From Isoetes taiwanensis (Eukaryota; Streptophyta; Lycopodiopsida; Isoetales; Isoetaceae): a stretch of 64,000 nucleotides of DNA. The notes under the pieces were generated by a model, which was given only the letters and a program-made list of their open reading frames with translations, ran no database searches and was not told the DNA's origin. The position numbers and the translations under genes are program-made. Every line of letters starts with the position of its first letter. The first letter of the stretch is position 1. This document shows positions 12,322 to 24,664 of this stretch, in pieces. Where the stretch lies: assembly GCA_021234155.1 (NCBI GenBank), contig JAJEKV010000032.1:11786099-11850098 (forward strand). Reading direction: 5' to 3'.

Positions 12322-12326
<5 letters not shown>

Positions 12327-12413
<87 letters not shown>
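12327..12413 (+). repeat. (CT)n microsatellite, middle tract
   Basis: About 43 CT units lie between the right end of the Harbinger-like element and the first LTR base at 12414. Together with the tract at 31008 it forms the two halves of the microsatellite interrupted by the big LTR element. Confidence 0.95.
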
Positions 12414-12417
<4 letters not shown>

Positions 12418-13898
12418 ATGGACCTAGCAACCTAGCACCAACATTAAGATGTAAGTAACGTTGTCATTATATAAGAGTGCATTTTCAATGGTAAAATAAA
12501 TGAATATGTGCTAGGAATACATGCATGCAATGTGTCCATGCATGCAGTGTGTGCATGCATGCATGCAAGGGCATTGCTAGGTTATATAAGCGCAACAATA
12601 TTATTCTTGATTTCTTGGGAAGGAGTTTTCCATGGGAAAGAAGTCTTTTATGTGATGGTGAAGCATGCGGAAGGAGATAGATTGCAGATGGTTGCTGAAG
12701 GAGCGAGTTGCGTGCAGAGATCTGAGAGCGTTGTTGGGAGTGCAGAGGAAGCAAGCGGAATTCCAGGTGGGGATCAAGCCTTACACCTGGGGTTTTCTAG
12801 TGTTTGTATAGCTGTGTTGATTTAATAATGATTGCTTTGAACGTAGTATAAACTTGGAGTTAAATCATATGAGCATGGTCATGAATAGGCATTGCATGTT
12901 GCATGGTAGAGATAGTAATGTTTATACGAGCGTATAACTGGATTCCCTTTGTTTCATGAGGTGTAAATTATGGAATTTCTAAGGTAAATTTGATATGGAA
13001 ATGTGCCTAGTTGATATTGGGTGGAATTCATAGTATTGTGATCTATGTGTAGTATAATTCTTTGATATAGACCTCTGGGGCCGGAGTCTAGGTGCGATGG
13101 TCTAGACTCGCGGTTATTGCACAGTGCTATGTAATGGTATTATTTGAACATCGGGCGTTGGTACCATATGGTACAATGTCATGCACGCTATGGGTCCTCC
13201 ATCTTTGGGACGCAAATGGGATGGGTGTGTACACACGTGGTTACCCCGGCCTCTATGTCACGGCCCGATCACCGGTAGAGTTGACCTTGCTCAGACCCAG
13301 AGGAATATTGGTTGCAATTTTGATGCTATGATTGCTTGGTTATTATATATGTGGTCTTCTTTGTTGGAATTAAGTTGCATTGGTCATGCTTGTTGGACTA
13401 GTTACTTGGATTGCAGGGGCGAGGCTACGGTAAGGTTAGGTTGTTGTTCTAGGTTAATGCTTTGTATTGTTGATGCTAGACATCCTAGATCCCCGATCCC
13501 CACTTAGTCCGTGTGACTAACCCCGTGGTTGATGGTGTAAGCAGAGGTGTGAGATGCTCCGGAAAGTAGCCAAGCTTCGGAAAGGCGAGAGTAGAAGTGT
13601 GTGGATTGCTATTCAATAAACTTGATTATTATTACTATTATTATTATTATTATTATTATATATGGGCTTGAAGTTACAATTATTAAGATCATTCATAGTG
13701 TGGGGGGATATTGCTGAGTAATGGGCAAGTACATGTTTGGAACCTTAGAATATGTACAAAGATTAAATTCTTTACCTAAGTGTTATTGTTGTGGATCCAT
13801 GAGTTAATTTCTTAAGTTTTTAAGCTTAAGTAGATCCAATGGTCGAGATTGACGGGATCTCCAGTTACCATAAAGGTTAACTGGCCTGGCCCGTCACA
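12414..13898 (+). repeat. 5' LTR of the large LTR element
   Basis: 1485 bp, closely similar to the split 3' LTR. It contains runs of ATGCATG around 12530-12570 and an (ATT)n stretch near 13622-13660. Open frames inside it are not conserved between copies. Confidence 0.92.
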
Positions 13899-13900
13899 GT

Positions 13901-13912
13901 TGGTATCAGAGC
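13901..13912 (+). other. Primer binding site (tRNA-iMet type)
   Basis: TGGTATCAGAGC lies two bases after the 5' LTR end and is complementary to the 3' end of plant initiator Met tRNA. It primes minus-strand DNA synthesis. Confidence 0.93.
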
Positions 13913-15890
13913 ATAGTTGGATCCTTGGATGTATGATGGCGAAGTCTAGATTCAAGTTGAGGTTGTTGGATTATGCTAATAGTATTATGTGGAGATGATG
14001 GTCTTAGAGGAGGCGTGACAAATTATTTTATGAAGGTATGTGAAATTGATTACATGATATTTCTATAATCTTGGTTGATTTTCTATCTTGCAAAGCAGAT
14101 AAGCTAGAAAATGTACGTTATCAAGGGGCTAACTTTGATTTAGGGTTGCCAATGTGTGCATAGCATGGAAGTGATGCTTGAGGGAGATTAAGTTACAGAT
14201 ATTGCGTTTCACTTTGGTAACCACTCCTTATAGTGTAGATGTGATCTCATAGTAGTATACTCTGGTGGCAAGAAAATTTGGAATAAGCAGTGCATGATAT
14301 ATAATGCTTATGATATTCAGGGAAGGTTCATCTCACCATATCGGATGAATAAGATTCTTGATGTGATGTTAGGTGCATCCTTTTGAAGCTAAAATTGAGA
14401 AAACCAGGCAACATCTATATATTGCTATCCAGTGGTAAATTAATAATAAGTTGCTAAGTTGATAGCATTCAGGCTATGGTTGGATAAGGTTACAACATGG
14501 TGGTTGTAAGACAAGTTTTGAGAAAGCTTAGATATGGTTATAAAATAAGATTGGCATAATAGTCAGATTGAAGCTCATGTGTAAATAGCAGATGTGTGAC
14601 ATAGAAGGAAATGTCATGATTACATCATGGTCCTACTTGAGATCTATAAAGTTGTTGGCCTTAGGGTTATGGCTAGAATAGTCGGTGATAGCCTTGAAAA
14701 AGTTCTTGGCCTTGAAAAAATTCTTGAAGTATAAGAAAGCACTTAATGGAACAAAGTGGTCAGGTTACGCATTTATATTTAGAGAATGATATCCACTTAA
14801 ATTATGGCAGATTGAAGAATTGATTGGCCAAGATTGAACAATGTTATCTATCTTATGGATAAGGAAGAAGAAGACGATGAATAGAGGAATAACATATTTA
14901 ATCGTGGTAGTAGGTAAACCATGAAGTTGAACGAAAGAGTTGTCAGATAAAGCCCAGACATGAGATAAAGGCAGAGGGGAATGTATGGATATGGGGAAGT
15001 GCCATTTTTGAAAACCTTGGAATGTAATAAAAGAGTTGTAAGCACATCTAATAATGGTGCTTCCATGTATTGTAATTATTTGGCATGTTAGAAGTGATTG
15101 TAAATTAATGGAGGGATGGTGATTGCATTACTTGATTAATCATACAGTTACAGGATTGAAGTTGTGAACGAAATACATGAAGTAAGAGCTTCATTGAAAT
15201 TAACAGCAATTGATGCCTATAAAATCTTGTTGAAAGACTAACCAGTGTGATGGGGTAATATGTATGGAAGTAGGCTAAATATAGAGGCCAAGTGTATAGC
15301 CTAGGATGCTTCAATGTCATTGGATGAACTCGTAGAGGAATTCTCTGTTACCATGGGTTATAATTCTTATGGGATCCATTGTATCAACTTAAGTATGTTA
15401 CCTAGCTATAAGATACCCAGACTGGGGGACTTGATTATGTATTTTGCTTGTTACTTTTTGGATTTGGCCACCCAAGAAGTCTCGAGAGATTACATATCTA
15501 GTTCGACCTGAGTATCTCTTTGGAATGGTGGGTTTTTTTTTGTATGGCACGTACATTCTTTATGAAAAGTTGCATTAACTGCATTACGTTTATTATATTG
15601 AATTGGATATGTAGTATGCTCATAATCTTTAAGTTAGTTCTAGACTCGGCGGTATGTGAAATTGAATCTTAGAAGGGTCTTGCATTGGAGCTATCTAATA
15701 TATATATCTTTCCTTTAGCTTAAATTACTTGTATGAAGCTAGCTTTGAACTTTCAAGTTTGGAGAGACATCATCTTGGATTGGAAGGCTAAGCAATTGTG
15801 TTTGACAAGGATGGGTCAGTTCTAAGGGACAAAATTGTATTCATTTGGGAGTATGTTGAATTGAGGATTAAGATGTGGAAGCATAAAGGA
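13913..15890 (+). pseudogene. Degenerate interior of the LTR element, trace of Ty3/gypsy pol end
   Basis: No frame longer than about 70 codons survives. Near 15750-15880, pieces in two frames read ILDWKAKQL and LRDKIVFIWEYVE. They resemble the linker and chromodomain end of plant Ty3/gypsy polyproteins (KQLR..IP..KV.W......EATWE). Reverse transcriptase and integrase motifs are not visible. This assignment is tentative. Confidence 0.35.
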
Positions 15891-15911
15891 AGGAAGGAAG
15901 GAAGGAAGGAA
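15888..15911 (+). repeat. (AAGG)n microsatellite
   Basis: About six AAGG units directly beside the 3' end of the minus-strand LINE-like insertion, where LINE tails often end in simple repeats. Confidence 0.85.
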
Positions 15912-17640
15912 GAAATTTTTAACGTCCGCGGAACCCAATCGGGTTATGGGACCCAATACAAAGGAGAGGGCAAAAGCCCAGACTGAAACTCGGGGACCAA
16001 GCCCCGTGACCAAACCAAAAAGGCCGAAGCCAAAATCAAACGTGGGGACTAGCCCCAGTACAGAGAACTCAGGGGACTATGCCCCGTAGCAAATCACAAT
16101 ACTAAAATAAAACAAAACAAAAGGGCCTAAGCCCTAGCAGATCTCGAAGTCAAATCAGCTACACAGACACTGCCCATGGATCAAGTGGCCAGTGATCCCG
16201 AATGATAGCCTGGCCGCCTCTATACACAGCCCACTTCCGGTGCAGACGAGCCTCGCGGACTCGACATAATTCATCCTTCCGTCGACAGAGCTGTGCTGGG
16301 GTAAGATCTTCCTGGACGGAGAAGGAGGTCCCTTGCAAGTGATTGCCATGGCGGAGGATGTGCAGCCTAGATAAAGCATCCCTGAAACTGACTAGCAAAT
16401 GACGGGGACGGTCAGGCCATGCTGCTCCAACTCGACAAGCCAAGAGAATGCCATCTGCCTGTACGTGCATCACCTCTGAAAAGAAACGGGTCACCTCAAC
16501 TGCCCCAGGAGTGTCGCTTGCTTCCTCTAAACCCACAATGCGTAGGTTCAGGGCTAATGGGCGCGCTGTGGCCTGGTCAGTCGCGCTGCTGGCGGGACCT
16601 CGCGGTGGGCAAACAACCCTGGATGACGGGCCGTGGGCAGACACGGTGTGGTATCATCGGCCGGGGCGTAGCATCCACATGCTCAGCGCTACCCCAGTGG
16701 GAGGTACGGGTGTAGCACCGCCGTCTTTTAACCGAATCAGCCTCCCCGATTTGTAGCGAAATCTCTAGAAGCTGGACCCAGCTTCCCAAGGGCAACTGAG
16801 CCGATGTGCCTGTGAGTGTGACTGTGGATTGGATCGTGCGGATCCCAACCAACAAATCTGGAGCATCCATCCTAGTCAAGGCTGCAGCCAGCTAAAGATG
16901 GTTCTGGAGCGGGTTGCGTGTCTGGGATGTGTCTGGGTCTGCCAGTATAGGGCGCTGAGGCCCGAATGATGGGGCTGCCTCAAGATAGGGCGCAATCGTG
17001 GGGGTCATAGGCCGTGACGAACTCGCTCAAAGCAGCGAATGAGATTCTTCTCTTTACGGGTCTCCCGCCATACGCTTGATCTTACGTGCCATGCCGAGAA
17101 CAAGGCAACGGTAAAAAGGAGCCAGAAACCGAGCAAAGCGTAGACAAGCCAAGGGAAGACAAATGGGGTTTTGGGGGTGCCAAAGTTTAAGGGGTCTCTG
17201 GCTGCCTAAAGGGTGCTTAGAATCCAATTTGGGGACTCAGAAAGGCGGGCAGAGCACCTTTTGGGGGTTTGGGGGTTTTGGGTCTAGAGAGAGATTGTAA
17301 ACCCTAGAGAGAGAAAGCAAAAAAGGGGCAAATCAAGGGGGTCTATGCAAGGGCAGTGAGGGCGCGATGCTAAGAGCAATACTGGGACACAAAACAGTCC
17401 AAAATAATTCAAAGCAATCCAGAACCTGGTACCTATGGCCGATGCTGTGGATGAAAATCCTTGCTGGCCCGAGGCTTGGGCTGGTAACTTCGGAGTAGAG
17501 CGGAACCAGATCCGATTCTGTATCTTGATGCTAACTCCCTGGTACGGAGTTACATGAGCATGGCCTGGGCGCTGGGCCTGGGCGCTGGGCGCTCAAGGGA
17601 AAGGAAAAGGGAAGAGACCCGAGGAATTAAGGAGGCAAAC
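15912..17640 (-). mobile_element. ORF1-only LINE-like insertion (HAL1-like)
   Basis: This GC-richer block differs in composition from the AT-rich LTR interior. Read on the minus strand it has a pyrimidine-rich leader with the plant-UTR-like CTCTCTCTAGGGTTT, an ATG at 17092, an L1-ORF1-like protein remnant to 16159, and a 3' UTR-like tail ending near the (AAGG)n. No ORF2 follows. Ends are approximate and no clear target duplication was found (AAATTT occurs at both edges). It could also be a captured host gene. Confidence 0.45.
16159..17092 (-). pseudogene. L1 ORF1p-like RNA-binding protein (coiled coil, RRM, C-terminal domain), broken
   Basis: The minus-strand start reads MARKIKRMAGDP, then a stop. 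A later frame gives a coiled-coil-like heptad stretch near 16740-16870 (LTRMDA ... IQSTVTLTG ... LLEISLQIGE). After a frame change at about 16640 comes LNLRIVGLEEASDTPGAVEV, then RPRHLLVSFRDALSRLHIL, then VQEDLTPAQLCRRKDELCRV. This order matches the Transposase_22 / L1 ORF1p fold: trimer coiled coil, RRM, then the C-terminal domain with the conserved DLTP step. The normal role is coating LINE RNA. Frame changes make it a pseudogene. Confidence 0.55.
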
Positions 17641-17763
17641 TATAAAAAAAAAATTTAGATCAATGGTTGGGTTTGTTCCAAGGAAGATGTCACAAAGGGA
17701 GATACAAACTAGATTTTTCATGAGTACTCTAAGATGCCCCCATGAGGACATGGGTTGAATTTT

Positions 17764-17775
17764 TGGAGGAGAGAC
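17764..17775 (+). other. Polypurine tract of the large LTR element
   Basis: TGGAGGAGAGAC immediately precedes the 3' LTR start TGTAACGG. It primes plus-strand DNA. Confidence 0.8.
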
Positions 17776-19262
17776 TGTAACGGACCTAGCAACCTAGCAC
17801 CAACATTAAGATGTAAGTAACGTTGTCATTATATAAGAGTGCATTTTCAATGGTAAAATAAATGATTATGTGCTAGGAATACATGCATGCAATGTGTCCA
17901 TGCATGCAGTGTGTGCATGCATGCATGCAAGGGCATTGCTAGGTTATATAAGCGCAACAATATTATTCTTGATTTCTTGGGAAGGAGTTTTCCATGGGAA
18001 AGAAGTCTTTTATGTGATGGGGAAGCATGCGGAAGGAGATAGATTGCGATGGTTCTTTGAAGCGAAGGCGAGTTGCGTCCGAGATCCGAGGCGTTGTTGG
18101 GAGTGCAGAGGAAGCAAAGGAATTCCGTGGGGATCAAGCCTTACACCCAGGGTTTTCTAGTGTTTGTATAGCTGTCTTTGATTTAATAATGATTGCTTTG
18201 AACGTAGTATAAACTTGGAGTTAAATCATATGAGCATGGTCATGAATAGGCATTGCATGTTGCATGGTAGAGATAGTAATGTTTATACGAGCGTATAACT
18301 GGATTCCCTTTGTTGCATGAGGTGTAAATTATGGAATTTCTAAGGTAAATTTGATATGGAAATGTGCCTAGTTGATATTGGGTGGAATTCATAGTATTGT
18401 GATCTATGTGTAGTATAATTCTTTGATATAGATCTCTGGGGCCGGAGTCTAGGTGCGATGGTCTAGACTCGCGGTTATTGCACAGTGCTATGTAATGGTA
18501 TTATTTGAACATCGGGCGTTGGTACCATATGGTACAATGTCATGCACAGTTAAGTGGTCCTCCAATGCTGGACGCAGTGTGGATGGGTGTGTACACACGT
18601 GGTTACCCCGCCTCTATGTCACCGGGCCCGACACCGAGTTGACCTTGCTCAGACCCAGAGGAATATTGGTTGCAATGTTGATGCTATGATTGCTTGATTA
18701 TTATATATGTGGTCTTCTTTGTTGGAATTAAGTTGCATTGGTCATGCTTGTTGGACTAGTTACTTGGATTGCAGGGGCGAGGCTACGGTAAGGTTAGGCT
18801 GTTGTTCTAGGTTAATGCTTTGTATTGTTGATGCTAGACATCCTAGATCCCCGATCCCCACTTAGTCCGTGTGACTAACCCCGTGGTTGATGGTGTAGGG
18901 TGCAAAATCGGTACTGGGTAGCAGAAATCACCGTCCGGACGCCGCTTACAAGTGCTTAAAATCGGTGTGTTTTAAACACGACGTGCGTGATTGAAGTATT
19001 GACATGTAGGGTGCGCGCCCGTCAAATGACAGGCTGAGAGAATCATGAACATGTTTGGTGCCGGAAACATGAATGCCTGTAGCCCGCCATATTCCTGGAT
19101 GGCGGGCTAACCCATCTTGAATTCAAGCAAAATGGAGGGACTAATTGTTTCCAAGAATTGCCTGAACCGAAATTCAACAATTTGCCCTCACCAATTTTGC
19201 AATACACAGAAATCCGGGATAGATGAAACCCAATTCCTCTCCCCGTTCAATTTACAGAGCCA

Positions 19263-21964
19263 TTGATGCAGCAAGGAAGAGAGATCGAGGCGAGATTGTA
19301 TGCAAAGAAGGTAGCAATGAAGAAGAATTCCCCTTCTAAAGATTCGCCTTCAAAGAAGAATAAGAAATTGAGACTGAGTGACCGCAGAATAAGAGAAATT
19401 TCAGGAGAAATTTATGAAGTATTCAACCAAATTAGTACAAATGTTGATGACAATGACAAAGGCGCATCATTGATGATCTTCTTTGGAGGGCAAGGGATTT
19501 ACCAATTGCTTCTATAAAGAAATCTAAGCGTGTTACTATGGCCGAGCAAATGGTGAAGAATTTGAAGGAAACAATGCAAGAACATAAGTTTGAGAGGAAT
19601 CATGATATGCTTCGCAAAAGGAAGTCCACCATGATAATGGCAAAGAAGAAAGTACAAATGGTGTCAAGCCATTGAATCAAGCAGAAGTGGCGAGATTGCT
19701 CAGCATCCCCAGAAAAACAATTTCAAATGCTTTTCAAAGAAGGGTGCAAGCTAACAAAGGGGAAGGACCTTGGTCAATGTTCAGGAGGAGGAAGCGGATG
19801 GATAGCATGTTAGATCACAATAGAGAAGCTGTTATCAAGTTCTGGACAGAAAAATACAAGAGTTTCTCCATACAAGAAAGACGTGAGGAAGTATGTATCA
19901 GAGACAGAATAAAGATGGAACATCCAATTCACCTTCTTGAAGTCAGCCAAGTAAGTATTCATCCTATATTGTAGGGTTCATTATATGTAGCATTTATTTG
20001 GCATTCACACGATTTCCCTGCAGTTGCAATTCTACCTCAGGTTTAGAGAGGAGAATCCTCATATCAGAATTGCATTGCGACTTTTGAGAGGTTGAAACCG
20101 AAGTTTTGTAAGGAGGATGCGTGAGAGGCATACATCTTTGCATTTACCACTTGAAATTTGAATACATCATGCAAGGATTGAAATGTACTGAGAAAAAAAT
20201 CGGGTGGAGTTCATGACAATTGCAACTGCCACTGTGAGATTTGTGGCCCTGGCCCAGAATGTGCAGCCAAGGAGCATACAATCAAGTGTAACAGTGATTT
20301 ATGGAGACAAGTGGTCTGCAGCAAAGGTGATGATGAGGAGTGGTTTGATCATAACCGCTGATGTTGGCGTGTAAAAAAATGTGGGTTGGATAGAATTAGA
20401 AAATGTCCACAGAAATGGATGGCACGGGTTCAAGACTAGTTACTTGGAAGACATTTGAAAAGCAACCCGTGGACCGAGACGAGAATTTGGGGATCCAAGA
20501 AAGGCTTTGAGGTACAAACCCTGCCTTGAGATTAATACGAAGGAGAGAGAAGTCCCAAAGAATTTCAAGAGGAAGTGAAGAAGGTAATATCAGATTTTGT
20601 TCCACACAATTACATAGCACATTGGCGGGCCAATCGGTTTAAGCGAAGTGTGTCATCATTTCGGAAGATACAATTGTATCCATTATTGACTTTGCAGAAA
20701 ATTACAAAGATCAAGATCCGAGAATGAGCCCCACCAATGCACCGGCATACGACCAAGTTTCTATACTTGTTCACATAACATATAGGCATGACAAAAGTGC
20801 TGATATTCCCGTTCTGTCGCGAGGGCATTTAAGAAGACCGTCCAAAGAAGAGAAAAAGAACGAAGGTTGGAGCGGTCGGGAATAGACTCAACAATGGTAG
20901 GAAGATCATAAAAAAGAGACTCACTTTTACATTTCGATGATAAAGTGCATGACTCATTATTTGTGGAACACCGCCTACAAAAGCATGTTGCATGGCTTAA
21001 GGAACAGAAATAGAGTATGAGAAGCATTGGGTTTGGAGTGATGGTCGCTCATCACAATTCAAGTCGGGAAAACCTTTTTTTTTTTTTTCTTAGGCGGTAC
21101 TTCACAATCAATGACAAGGAAATAGTGTGGAACTACTTTGCCACTTTGCTCATGGTAAAGGTGAACATGATGGTGCAGTCTTTGTTATCAAAAGGTCGCT
21201 AAGTAAGGAACAACTCAAACCCAATGGTGTGCAACCGAGGCATGCTAAAGATATTGTAAAATTTACGTGTACATATTTCAAAGATCTACCAAATCGATGA
21301 AACAAATGAGATCAAAAGATATTTTTGGGAAATTGAACCTCTTTGTTGTGGCAAACATGGAAGAATATGGAATTGAAACACTCAAAGGCACAAAGAAGAT
21401 TCATCAGATCGGACACTGCCAGCCAGGACTAGACCAAACAGGGCTTGCTCATAGATGCCCATGTCATGTTTTACTCTTCGTTTTGCATGGATCATAATTG
21501 GGATTCCTGCATCAATACATGTAGATTTGGAAAGTGGGAGGTAACCCGACTTAAAACCAGGAGTTGAGAAGAAAAAGGAGACTCTTGAACAAGCCAATGA
21601 ATGGATCAGTAATTTGGTAGAGGTAGGTGACAATTTTGCAGTGAATGCGGAGGTAGACAATTCAGAGGGTGTGGACTTCTACATCCTCAAGTGCACAGAA
21701 CCCAAATGCACACTTGAAGATTCATACAAAGATGGATGGGGGCAAAAATTTGGAGTGCATGAGGTTATCTTAAGTGGATTGTATTATCAATTCTTGGGTA
21801 ATTTCAAGTATATGTTGCTCACTAAACAACCCGAAGCCTCCGTGCACAGCCATGTGGTAAGATATCCTAAAATTGATATGGAAAAAATAGAAGGCACAGA
21901 CATGTACAGAATTTCACAGGAGACCCATGAAAAAATTATGGCCAGTCTCCCAATAACAATGTAA
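19263..21964 (+). pseudogene. Sola-like transposase, broken
   Basis: Frame pieces in order start with a basic Lys-rich N-terminus (19263-19517). A helix-turn-helix-like part follows with EVARLLSIPRKTISNAFQRR (19681 on), then IKFWTEKYK and EEVCIRDRIK ending HPIHLLEVSQ. Next comes a Cys/His part (about 20220-20290) with CEICGPGPECAAKEH-like reading. HWVWSDGRSSQFKSG follows near 21030, then IVWNYFATL. At 21148 a shifted frame reads AHGKGEHDGA and VIKRSLSKEQLKPNG. The last open part (21614-21964) ends MASLPITM. At least four frame changes or stops make it inactive. The SDG..QF and HGKG..DG motifs are the recognisable transposase core. Confidence 0.6.
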
Positions 21965-22454
21965 TTGTTTGACACTTAACGAAATTGATGTTATTCTTTT
22001 CAAGTGATTTGTTGTTCCAGTACCTAAGCATGTAAGCACATATTTTTATACATATTAACAATAGTGAGGATGCACAAGGGTGGTGTGCATGGACACGTAC
22101 TTCGAAATGAAGATTGAATTGTTGTTTATAAGAATGTAGATTTGTGACATTGGAATAAGGTTCAATTATTTATTTTGGTACCATCACTATCCCAACATTC
22201 TTGGCAAAATTATATTGTCAAGGCATTTCCTCGATGTGACATGTGTCAATTCGACTGGCCATACGAAATATTTAAGCCTGGTTACGAATTAATTGTTCTG
22301 GCGCGTGTGAGGTTTATCGTACACTGACGCGCCTAAGCACATGATTTAAGCAGTAGGCGCCCACAAGCTCACGCTCCGCCTACAAGCTCACGCTCCGCCA
22401 ATTCCTCCGCCCGCCAATTCCTCTGCACTCCGCACTCCGCATTCCGCATTCGGC

Positions 22455-22976
22455 ATGAAGCGAGGAAGATCAGAGGAGCCGGAGGTCACCTCGAAGAGGC
22501 GCTTACTAAGCGTCGAAGAGGTGTTCCCTCCACTCTTCCCGCCTCTGCCGCCGAACTTCTTCTTGTCGCTCGCGCCGCCTCCTCTCCCCGCCCACTCTGG
22601 CCGCCTCCTCTCCTGCCCATTCTACTGCCTCCCAGTTTGAGGAGGAGTCTGATTCCGATTCCTCATCTTCTGATTCCTATGAGGAATCAGAAAATGAGGA
22701 ATCGGAAATGAATTCGCAGGAATATATCACCGCTGTGATGCAGGGATGGATTGGCGAATCAGAGGAAGAGGACGAGTCCGAGGAAGAAGAGGAAGAGGAA
22801 GAGGAAGAGGAAGAGGAAGAGGAAGAGGAAGACGAGGAAGCCGACTTGGAGGAGTTCAGGGCGGTCCTTAAAGGTACATGCATTTTCATTTGATTTCTGT
22901 TTTCAATTTTTCGTTTGATTCAATTTTTCGGTTGTTTAATTTTTCGTTTGTTTCATTTGTTGCAGATGGAGAATGA
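22455..22976 (+). pseudogene. Small acidic two-exon ORF inside the Sola-like transposon
   Basis: It starts MKRGRSEEPEVTSKRRLL. A frame change in the Pro-rich part (about 22600) leads to a Ser/Asp stretch and then SQEYITAVMQGWIGES followed by a long Glu run. Exon 1 ends at 22873 (AAAG|GTACAT) and an intron runs to TTGCAG at 22965. The short second exon gives Asp-Gly-Glu-stop at 22976. The protein is acidic and probably nuclear. I do not recognise a family. It may be an accessory transposon protein. Confidence that it is a real gene is moderate because of the splice sites. Confidence 0.4.
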
Positions 22977-23900
22977 AGATGCAGAAGCAGATGAAGATGA
23001 AGAAGACACTCCCCTGAAGAAGACACCCCCTTGATGAAGAAGACAACCCCCCTTTGAAGAAGACACTGGCCTCAGGGCCGAAATTTTGTAAAATTTTTGT
23101 ATATTTCTCTTTTGTGTACACTGGCCTAAGGGCCTTTTTTTTTTATAAAAAATCTTGTTTACCATCAAACTTTTTTGTAACTTTGTTTCTGTCTTTGTTT
23201 TATTGAGATCTCCTCTTCTTCTTCTATGAAATGTTATTTTTGTCTATCTATCAAATTTATGAAACACTAAGTTTCATTAGTTTCAAACACTAAGCATTTT
23301 AATCGGTTTTAAGAAGATTGCCGGTGAGTAAGCACTGAACACACCTTAACACTTATGCAATAAACGACTACCTTTAAAACAGCTTATATGGCTTAACAAT
23401 AAGCCTTTGCACCTTAACGCATGACAAGAAGCACATGATGACATTAAGCAACTACATAAAAGTATCATCCTTTGCATGACAATAAGCGATTCTCGCCATT
23501 AAGACTCATACCGGACTAGCACTTGCAGGCAATTCTTTTTTTAAGCACTTGATAAGTTTTAAGCATCCCTTTCAACAAGATTGAAGTATATATAAACAAT
23601 ATAGCAAAAACTATAGACAAGTCTCGCATTGAACTACATAAACAATATAGCAAAAACATTCTTAAATTAAGATAAAGATGGTACATGAAAAGTGTAGGAT
23701 TCCTTGGCCTAAATATATGACAAACAGGCCAATAATCATGGAGAATGACAAGCGCCATCACCATAAACCTTCTCCATTCCTCCTTCACAAACCCAGAATC
23801 AAGAATGTTTTCCGAGAAAGTCTTTCCAAGCATAGCTTCATAATCTTTCTATCTGCCTTAGGCCAAGGCTTGTATCTATGTGTATTCTTCACCAAGAACT

Positions 23901-24480
23901 TCATTTCTTCCTCGGTCTTGGCCTGCAGATTTCTTCTATCTTTGGGGTGAGTACTGTTAGCACTTCATCATGGACATCCATCTTGAATGCAGGTAGCCGC
24001 AGAAATTTCCAGGGACTGCTAAGGTAAGACTTGTATAATGAATCATCAAGAAGCAAAGTCTTACCCGAGAATCTTGGGTAGGACTCATATATTTTCCCAA
24101 GTGGCTTCATCATGACTGGACAGCCCGAGTCTCATTTAGGGTGGTGAAAACTAGTCTCGCACACATTTTTCCTGTCCCCATACAAATTGAAATCTGTCCC
24201 TCAAATCTGGACATAGTACTTGCAACACATCTTCCACATTGGAGAGTTGCATTGATGACCATATACCAACACAACACTTCTGTAACAAAGTCTTCAAGAA
24301 GAACACTTTGCTCGGTCCGAATATCACTTTATTTCTGCTAGTGTATGTCATTGTCAATCCTGCTTCCAAGCGTATGTGTTCATTTGCACCAAATGTTTTT
24401 ACCAACACACCATTTAAATCCAAGACAATGAGTTTATCTTTGGCTGGCAAATCAATATTTAGTACGTTGGAACATCCTGA
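23901..24480 (-). pseudogene. FCP1/NIF-type HAD phosphatase-like gene carried by the Sola-like transposon
   Basis: After an acceptor-like TTTGTGTAG near 24480 the minus strand reads KLIVLDLNGVLVKTF. This is the HAD motif I region, with DLNG in place of the usual DxDxT. IFGPSKVFFLKTLLQ and VGIWSSMQ (the Ser/Thr motif II region) follow, then RFQFVWGQEKC. After a frame change near 24140 it reads GKTLLLDDSLYKSYLSSPW (HAD motif with the paired Asp) and ends RPRPRKK at 23901. This is the fold of CTD small phosphatases (SCP/FCP1). The Asn and the frame change suggest it is inactive or a decoy fold. Upstream minus-strand pieces (24665-26521) may be its earlier exons. Confidence 0.6.
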
Positions 24481-24664
24481 ATACCTACACAAACAGAATT
24501 ACTACATGAATAAATAGATGAAGATGAAAATGAAAAATGGGTTGAATGTGGAAACCTTTACAGATCAACGGCAGGGATTCTCCTCGACCTAACAGAATCA
24601 ACCGGGTAATCCTACGAAGAATGCAACAAAAGAAAATCAATAATATTCAATATTTTAAGCAACA

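Larger units (their letters stand above)
7748..12326. mobile_element. PIF/Harbinger-like DNA transposon, decayed
   Basis: The element holds a DDE transposase remnant (plus strand) and a Myb/SANT-like protein remnant (minus strand), the two-gene content typical of PIF/Harbinger. Candidate terminal inverted repeats share GGCCACATG: TTAGGCCACATGCTCG at 7748 on the left and the reverse complement in CGGACCATGTGGCCAAG ending near 12322 on the right. The left TTA could be the 3-bp target site, but the right flank reads AAG, so the exact ends are uncertain. Both ends touch (CT)n tracts. The superfamily call is fairly firm; the boundaries are inferred. Confidence 0.6.

Noticed and set aside
16419-16756. 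Plus-strand ORFs antisense to the ORF1p-like remnant
   Set aside because: They are shadows of the GC-rich minus-strand coding sequence, without domain signatures.
22708-22893. Poly-Glu protein or antisense poly-Ser protein as independent genes
   Set aside because: The Glu run is an imperfect GAA/GAG repeat; kept only as part of the two-exon acidic ORF, and the antisense Ser frame is a shadow.
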